Below, piece by piece: positions 57,680-64,000 of a stretch of DNA of 64,000 nucleotides. Under the pieces are notes generated by a model. That model made no database searches and had not been told where the DNA came from. It worked only from the letters and a program-made list of their open reading frames with translations. This stretch comes from Posidonia oceanica (Eukaryota > Streptophyta > Magnoliopsida > Alismatales > Posidoniaceae), in the NCBI GenBank assembly GCA_037176725.1, contig JAZBRS010000020.1, positions 56,138,001-56,202,000 on the forward strand. The letters run 5' to 3'. The translations under genes were made by a program, and so were the position numbers. Position 1 is the first letter of the stretch; each line of letters starts with the position of its first letter.

Positions 57680-60256
57680 ATGGCCCAGTACGTTAGTGAG
57701 CCTTCCTTCACTCCTGTCACGGAGGGTGTTTCCGTTCCGGCCCCTCCGGTTGCTCCTTCTGTCCCCCTTGTTCCCCCTCCGACGCCAGGTTTTCCTCCCC
57801 TGACGTCTCTAGGTTCTCAGTACGTCCTGGGACGGTGGCAAGCATCTCTTCCTCTGGATCTGGTCGCTGAGTCTATCTTGACGACCGTTACTCGCGCTTC
57901 GGAGACGCCACTGCCCCCTCCATCCCAGGGATACGTCGCTTTCGACATCCCTTCCACCGCTGCTGCGACCTTTACTGTAGAATCCTTTCCTCCCGGACAA
58001 TCTGTGTCCGTGCCATTTGTCTCTCAGCCTTCGCCGGCACTGCACTTCAGCGTTCTCGCTGCCGGGATGCCCGAGGTGCAGTACCAGCACCTGATGGAGC
58101 TTGCCTAGAGACTGTAGGGCATGGCTCTATCAGTTCGTCCTTCCTCTATTCCTGTCGTTCCTGAGGTTCCTCTGAGGTCAGTTCTTGCATTTCATGCATC
58201 AACCTCTACACCTCTGCCTCGACCATCGTCTCAACTACTCACGGTTCCGACGATGGGGGCCCGTTTACCGCCTCTTGCTGCACAACACTTAGCACAGCAT
58301 GCTCCACTTCCCTCTGGTGGTCAGTCCTTTGGACCGGCTAGAGCCCAGTACCTCACTGGCTCGCTGTCTGGCACCCCGCTTGTATAGCAACTGGTGCTCC
58401 GTCATCCTACCCCTATCACAGCACAGCATGGCATCTACTCTCCTCCTCTGCATCAGGTCCAGCATCCTGCATACACTCTTGCATACACAGTCCCCTAGCA
58501 CGGATACGCCGGCCATCCCGTTGCTCCACCAGGCGACGCTATGGTAGATCCGGAGGAGCACTTAGGTGCGACCCATTCGGCATATGTGCTCAATACCCCA
58601 GCTGACCCCTCTCCTGTGGCAGCAAATCCAGACCCCATCAACAACCGGATGGACGTCTTGGAGAAGGCACTACGACTAGTGCAGGGTACTGAGCACCAGA
58701 CCTACCAATTCTGGGACCTCTGCTGCTTTCCAGAGGCGGTACTCCCTCCGAAGTTCAAAATCCCGGACTTCGAGAAGTATAATGGTAGGGGCTACCCCGT
58801 AGCACACCTGAAGGCGTATTGCGGTGATCTCGCTCAGCTTCAGGCTGACGAGAGGTTGCTGATCCGCCTGTTCCAGAAGAGTTTGACCGGGCCGGCACTC
58901 AAGTGGTTCACATCACTTGATATGTCAGCCATCAAGACTTGGAACGACCTCAGTCAGGCGTTCCTGGAACAGTACTCCTTCAACCTCGATCTAGTCCCAA
59001 AGCGAGCGGACTTGATCGCAATCAAGCAGAATTCCGGCGAGCCGTTCGGGGAGTACGTCGGCCGCTGGCGTGCCCTTGCCTCTCAGGTTCGAGATAGACC
59101 CTCCGACGAGGAGTCTATTGAGATCGTCATCAAAGGGGCGCAGCCGTCTCTCAGAGCTCTGCTTAGCATCCAACTAGTCACTACTTTTGCGGCACTCATC
59201 AGAGCTAGAGCGCGCGTGGAGAGTTCTTTGTGGAGTGGCAACTTCCCGGCTCTCTCTGCGTTCGCTAAGCAAGCTGCGATTAGCAGTAATAGTGCCAACA
59301 GCAGCACCTCCAACAACAACAACAGCAGCAGCAGCAACAACCGCCCGAAGAGGAAAGACTCACCGAAAACAGCTGTTGCATTCGTCGACTCCCCTGCTGT
59401 GCCTGTTCGCTTGCCATCCCGGCCTGCCCCAGCTCAGATGGTGTATGCTCCTACACCTAGGAATCCACCCACACCACAGATCACAACCACCGCTAGACCG
59501 GTCTATCCTACCGCACCGGTTCAACAAGGCTCATACCAGAGGCAAAGAAGGCCACCCATTGAGAAGCGGAAATTCGCCCCACTGGTGGAACCGCTCACGG
59601 TCATCTTGCCGAAGGTTGCATCGCTCCTGAAGTTCCCGGAGGTTCGTCCGCCGCCAAGTCCTCTGCCGCATTGGTTTAGGGCGAACCTCCTCTGCAATTT
59701 CCATCGAAGCGTCGGGCATTCGACGGACAATTGCTACTCCCTGCGGAACGTAATTCAGGACCTGATCGAATCGGGAACGATTGTGATTGACACGCACGAG
59801 GTATCCACTCAAGCACACACTCATGCATCTGCACATTCAGCTGTTCCCCCTCATTCTGGCATCATCCACCAACCCCTACTGGAGCACACTTTTTCGGCAG
59901 GGGCTGGAACCTCAGGCATCCATTCTGTCTTTCCTTCTGGGCCTGCTACCTCCGTGGTAGACCCTTCTGATCTCATCTCTGATATTTCTGAGCCTTTCCC
60001 TGTAAATCTCTATCTTGCGGCAGTTGCCGGCTCCGAGTCGGGAGTTCACACGATCCGACCGTGTGCCAGGCCGGAGCACCCCTTCGCGCCCCCTGCTGTG
60101 CTTCCTGAGGCTCAATCCCCTGTACACCTCCTAGCTAGGGCCCAGCCTAGATCCCCTGTCCACCTCTTAGGGCGACCTCAGCTAGGATCCCCTGTACACC
60201 TTCTAGGCAGACTCAACCTGCCCCAGCCTTCCCACCCCAACAACCATACCCTCTAG
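57680..60256 (+). pseudogene. gag: gag of element B (four in-frame stops in the N-terminal third)
   Basis: ATG at 57680 (GCAATGGCCC, as in A). One frame runs to the stop at 60254-60256, broken by TAG at 58106, 58115, 58385 and 58496. From 58541 it is open for 571 codons. The core (about 58640-59230) has LKAYCGDLAQLQADERLLIR, FQKSLTGPALKWFTSLDMS and EPFGEYVGRWRAL. An Asn/Ser-rich linker from AAC/AGC triplets follows (59283-59343). The CCHC-like motif CNFHRSVGHSTDNC (59692-59733) is intact, followed by the LR..IQDLIESG tail usual in Tat elements. Three 36-bp coding repeats (60116-60222) lie just before the end. Protease follows in another frame, so a frameshift mutation or programmed shift separates them. 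Confidence 0.88.
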
Positions 60257-60317
60257 AGAGACCTCAGTATCCTGTAGGTCCCCTGTAACCCCTCCTGTGC
60301 TTGCAGCACGTGCTCCA

Positions 60318-61874
60318 ATGGTTATTGACTTAACCTTGGACACCCATCGCGTCCCTTACAGCTACGCCACAGAAATGTGTGCGGAGGTAACGCGATCGGG
60401 GAGGGTCTACAGGCCCCCAGCACCGGCAATTAGGCCAAATCACCCCAAACCTGCTATGCCCCCACCCTCCAACCAACCCGTAGCAGATCCAACCCTAAAT
60501 CAACCCGTAGCAAGCCAAATCCCTGCCCAACCTGTAGCGGCCCAGCTTCCTGCCACTACCCCCTTAGAGCTTGCCAAAACAACCCCTCCCCTTGCCAAAA
60601 AGAGCCAACCTAAGGCAGACATAACCGCCCAACTTAAGAAGGTCAAAGCTGACATTTCCATTTGGGACCTAATCCACACCTCTGCCGAACACCGCGAGGC
60701 TTTTCTTCGTGTGTTCCAGGCTGCCCGTGTGTCCCAGTCTATTGAGCCTTCAGCCTTGGAGAGCATGGTAGGGTTGATTGCGGAGCCCCAAGTCATCTCT
60801 TTTACAAGTGATGAGCTGCCTCCGGCAAGGATTAATCATAACCAGCCCCTGTTCGTCACGGTCCAGTTCAAAAGCTTTCGCATTCCCCTAACGCTGGTTG
60901 ATAATGGGTCAGGCCTTAACGTCTGCCCCTTGCGTACTGCAACTAAGCTCGGATTCAAAGCCGAAGACATCACGCCAGCCGTGAAGGGAATGACAGCTTT
61001 TGACAACACCCACCATGACGCTTTGGGGATCCTGATTATTCCTCTTGCTATTGGCCCGGTCGTCTTCGATGTAGAATTCTATGTCGTCGACTTGAAGCCA
61101 AATTTCAATCTTCTGCTTGGGCGCCCTTGGCTCAAGCATCAGGTCCTTCCCTCGACCCTCCATCGGATGATAAAGTACCGTCGTGGCGATGATGTCATTG
61201 TCGTCATGGCGGAGAACTTTGAGAAGGAGCGGATCGAAGTAGTCTCCCCCGTGTCTTCACAAGCTATCCCGTTTGACCCCGAGACTTCTGAAGCTCTATA
61301 TCGCGTTAATCGGTGCGAGCCGGTTAACTTCATTCCTGATCTTGAACGTGTCAACTCCTTGGCCGTTCGTAGCAACCCCTTCCGAATGGTCGAGAATGTA
61401 TGTCACAGGTGGGGTTACGTAAAGGGCACACCGCTCGGGCGTCATGGCCAGGGGATCGCAGAGCCGGTCGTAGTGGTGGAGCGGAGGAAATCTGAAGGCC
61501 TCGGTTACGAACCCAAGCTCAACGAAGATCACTGCCTTCAGCTCAAGGATCAAGAACCAGCCATCCCCAAAGACCTCACTAACTTCACCAGTGCAGGGGT
61601 TCTGGGATCAACTGATGATCAAGCCGCGGTGCCGGCAGAAGACTGGGTCTGCATTGAGGACTATTACTCGGATGAGGAGCAGTCTGGCACAACAGAGGCA
61701 GTACCAGCTGGCACAACAGAGGCAGTAATCAGAGCAGAGGCCACACAGTCAGTCTATTCGGCTCTTCCTCTGGCAGAAACAGCAGGCAGCTCAGCAGGCC
61801 CTGTGGCAGAACTGGCAAGCTCTCACACTCTTACAGCCACATCTGCATCACAAGTACAGACAGCAGCAGTGTAG
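60318..61874 (+). CDS. Aspartic protease and G-patch region of pol, element B
   Basis: Open for 519 codons from the first ATG (60318); the frame is already open further upstream, so the true start is unknown, probably as part of a polyprotein. The retropepsin-type active site is LVDNGSGLNVCPL, with DNGS at 60900-60911, followed by the hydrophobic strand region and NLLLGRPWLKHQVLP (about 61110-61150), the conserved C-terminal part of Tat/Ogre proteases. A G-patch-like stretch (GRHGQGI... to GLGYEP, about 61437-61515) follows, as in Ogre. The tail is Thr/Ala-rich with a duplicated GTTEAV. The frame stops at a TAG (61872-61874) and continues open after it to 62609, so this stop may be a CAG-to-TAG mutation. 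Function: cutting Gag-Pol inside the particle. Confidence 0.8.
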   Translation: MVIDLTLDTHRVPYSYATEMCAEVTRSGRVYRPPAPAIRPNHPKPAMPPPSNQPVADPTLNQPVASQIPAQPVAAQLPATTPLELAKTTPPLAKKSQPKADITAQLKKVKADISIWDLIHTSAEHREAFLRVFQAARVSQSIEPSALESMVGLIAEPQVISFTSDELPPARINHNQPLFVTVQFKSFRIPLTLVDNGSGLNVCPLRTATKLGFKAEDITPAVKGMTAFDNTHHDALGILIIPLAIGPVVFDVEFYVVDLKPNFNLLLGRPWLKHQVLPSTLHRMIKYRRGDDVIVVMAENFEKERIEVVSPVSSQAIPFDPETSEALYRVNRCEPVNFIPDLERVNSLAVRSNPFRMVENVCHRWGYVKGTPLGRHGQGIAEPVVVVERRKSEGLGYEPKLNEDHCLQLKDQEPAIPKDLTNFTSAGVLGSTDDQAAVPAEDWVCIEDYYSDEEQSGTTEAVPAGTTEAVIRAEATQSVYSALPLAETAGSSAGPVAELASSHTLTATSASQVQTAAV

Positions 61875-62244
61875 GAGTCAGAGACACTCCTTCTGGCGGG
61901 ATCAAGCATGCTACCAGCGGTCACAGTTACATCAGTGCCACTGTCCCTCTCTCTAGAAGGGCAGTCAATCAATACAGTCAGCAGCGCGGCTCAGCCCGCT
62001 CCCACAGCCACACCTTCAGGAATGCAGCCGGCGCAGTCCGCTTCGCATCCTCCTGACCACCAGCAGCAGCTCTCATGGCAAGACCCCATGGCGTCAGAGG
62101 CTGCACTCTCTCAGTTACGGCCCGATACAAAAGGCCAACTGAGCACTACACTCTCCGGGCCCTGGAGCCCTCAGAAGAGCGTCTCTGCTTACTCTTCACC
62201 TGTAACAGTGACCCTGGCAGTTTATCCATCTGTGGCACCGCTGA
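61875..62244 (+). other. Protease-RT linker with shifting frames, element B
   Basis: The protease frame stays open past its TAG to 62609, a second frame is open at 62075-62296 and the RT frame opens at 62245. Ogre elements have an intron between protease and RT. A pyrimidine tract ending TTCTACATCAG at 62271 is a good acceptor in phase with RT, but I see no strong donor. An intron or decay by indels would both explain the frames. Confidence 0.45.
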
Positions 62245-64000
62245 CCTGTCTATTTGGGCCTTCTACATCAGAGTTGCCGCCCGGACGCGCCCGTGAACCA
62301 GGTCACGCAAATCCCAAGGGCAGCAATCCGTCTTGCAGTCGGGCCAGTGCCGCAGGCCCCCGGCGCCTACTACGTCGACTCCCCCTCAGACGAGGAAGAA
62401 GGAGTAGCGATAGAAGCCCAGGTCGATTCTTGGATGTCCGATTTAGAGCTACTTTATCAAGAACAGCTCAAGTCGATAACAGAAGACCTGGCAGAGCATC
62501 AAGCTGCAGAAAGGAAAGGGAAAGTCGTGGTTACGGACCCTCCTCTGCGAGAAGACCATGCCTCTATCATGGTCCTGGAAGATGGCTCGGCAGCACCGGA
62601 CTCCCCTAGACCGGATGAGCTCATCACTCTCCGACCAGAAGGCAGATCTAGGTGGTTTGTGCAACACATGCCTCACCGGAGCAGCATAGCAAGCGGCCAT
62701 GCCCAAACCAGCCGCTGGTCCGGCATACCCTCCACAAGCACACTAGAAGACTCAGAGGAGGGAGCACTAGCAGTGCAAGCAGCAGCAGTAACAGAGCAGA
62801 AAGCAGAATCAGTAACAGAGTTGCTAGCAGCCTCAGCAGCAGAACAGTCAGCAGTTTCAGCAGTAGAGTCAGCAAGGCCCTTAGCAGTATCAGTAGAGCC
62901 CCCAGCAGAATCAGTCAGGCCAGAGCGAACAGCAAAAGGAGTTGCTGGGACGGAGGTCGCACACCGAGGCTACAAGAATACCCGAGTGAGCGTGACCATC
63001 CCAAAGCGTCACCTGGGCCAAGCAGCGGAACATATACACTCTTTCGACATCACAAGTCCTTCTTTTGAGAAAGAGATCCTCTCGGAACTTATTGCTTATG
63101 GAGAGGAGGACGATACAGGCATGGATGAGACTGATGAACCACTGCCCGAGTTCCGGCCCTATGACGACGACCCAGAAGGCCCCAACCTCCATGTTGAAGA
63201 AGAAACAGAGGTTGTTAACATCGGCACAGCTGAGGAAGTCAGAGAAGTTCGTATCAGTGCTCAGCTGTCCTCCCAGGCTCGAGCAGAATTCATCGCGTTC
63301 TTGAAAGAATATGCGGATGTCTTCACCTGGAGTTACGAGGATATGGTCGGCCTTGACATAGAGATAGTGGTGCACAATCTGCCCTTAAACCCGGATGCCA
63401 AGCCAGTGAAGCTGAAGCTAAGAAGATGGCGACCGCAGTGGCTGCTCATGATCAAAGAGGAGATAATGAAGCAGCTCAGAGTCAACTTTTTGAAGGTCGT
63501 TCTTTATCCTGAGTGGCTGGCAAACATTGTACCTGTGCCCAAGAAAGATGGCCGAATCCGGATCTGCATCGACTACAGGGACCTGAACAAGGCGAGTCCC
63601 AAGGATGACTTCCCCCTGCCTCACATTGACGTCCTAGTCGACAATATAGCGGGCCACAAGATGCTCTCCTTCATGGACGGCTTTTCTGGATACAACCAAA
63701 TCAAAATGGAAGAAGAAGACATGGAAAAGACTTCATTCATCACCCCTTGGGGAGTCTTCTGCTACCAAGTCATGCCGTTCGGCCTGAAAAATGCTGGTGC
63801 GACCTATCAGAGGGCCATGACTGCGCTATTCCACGACCTCATGCACCAAGAAGTAGAGGTCTACGTAGACGATATGATTGCTAAAACCAGAGAGCCTGAA
63901 GACCACCTTGCCTGTCCAAAAAAGCTCTTTGACCGTCTACGGAAATACAAATTGCGCCTGAATCCCAAGAAGTGCGTATTCGGGGTGTCTTCTGGCAAGC
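62245..64000 (+). CDS. Reverse transcriptase of element B (partial, cut by window end)
   Basis: One frame is open from 62245 to the window end (585 codons), with no stop. The first ~330 residues are an acidic, Ala/Ser-rich linker. The RT domain begins near 63290 (ARAEFIAFLKEYADVFTWSY) and shows PEWLANIVPVPKKDGRIRIC, DYRDLNKASPKDDFPLPHID, the first catalytic Asp in SFMDGFSGYNQIK (63676-63678), MPFGLKNAGATYQRAM and YVDDM (63862-63876). All three catalytic Asp codons are intact and the motifs are of Ty3/gypsy Tat/Ogre type. Translation may start as exon 2 at 62272. RNase H and integrase should follow outside the window. The intact RT contrasts with the stops in gag. Confidence 0.9.

Larger units (their letters stand above)
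50176..64000 (+). mobile_element. Tat/Ogre-like LTR retrotransposon with pol (element B), 5' part
   Basis: 5' LTR, tRNA-Arg type PBS, leader, gag, protease and the first half of RT, cut by the window end. LTR, leader and gag are homologous to family A, so B is either a diverged autonomous relative or a decayed member of the lineage A came from. RNase H, integrase, 3' region and 3' LTR lie outside. Confidence 0.9.

Noticed and set aside
61908..62609. 233-codon frame as a separate gene
   Set aside because: It is the continuation of the protease frame after its TAG, and from 62245 it overlaps the RT frame, which carries the real coding signal.

Overview
The window is plant nuclear repeat DNA. 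I find no host gene, no bacterial feature and no recognisable RNA gene. Almost every base belongs to Ty3/gypsy LTR retrotransposons of the Tat lineage, closest to Ogre-type elements. The grounds are LTRs of about 6 kb ending in ...ACA, a primer-binding site matching a tRNA-Arg 3' end (TGGCGACTCCGCTGGGGA), a Tat/Ogre-type Gag, a DNGS protease with a G-patch, a YVDDM reverse transcriptase, and tandem repeats in the 3' untranslated region. This fits a seed plant with a large genome; the species cannot be named from the sequence. All elements lie on the + strand.

Region 1 (1-41190), family A, is a head-to-tail array LTR1(partial)-int1-LTR2-int2-LTR3-int3-LTR4 with a 13.39 kb period. Each internal region (about 7.44 kb) carries a broken gag, no protease/RT/integrase, and a roughly 4 kb 3' region with hairpin-forming repeats. 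The units are therefore gag-only non-autonomous derivatives (the TR-GAG type). Identity switches between copies place a recent unequal crossover inside gag (about 17694-17829), and a 456-bp patch in LTR3 looks like gene conversion.

Region 2 (41191-43483), element C, is the 3' part of a different but related LTR into which the array inserted. It carries a repeat of about 229 bp with double hairpins. Region 3 (43484-50175), element D, is the 3' untranslated region of another relative. It shares flanking sequence with the A 3' region but carries a 77-bp satellite of about 76 monomers instead of the A repeats.

Region 4 (50176-64000), element B, is a longer relative of A inserted in the satellite. 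It has a complete 6.18 kb 5' LTR, PBS, leader, interrupted gag, protease and the first part of RT, and it runs off the window. It resembles what A would look like with pol retained. The inferred nesting is A array into C, C into D, and B into the D satellite.

Recurring themes are hairpin-forming tandem repeats with compensatory or G-U-compatible changes, gag inactivation at methylatable cytosines, candidate splice sites in LTR and gag, and a PBS-like motif inside U5.
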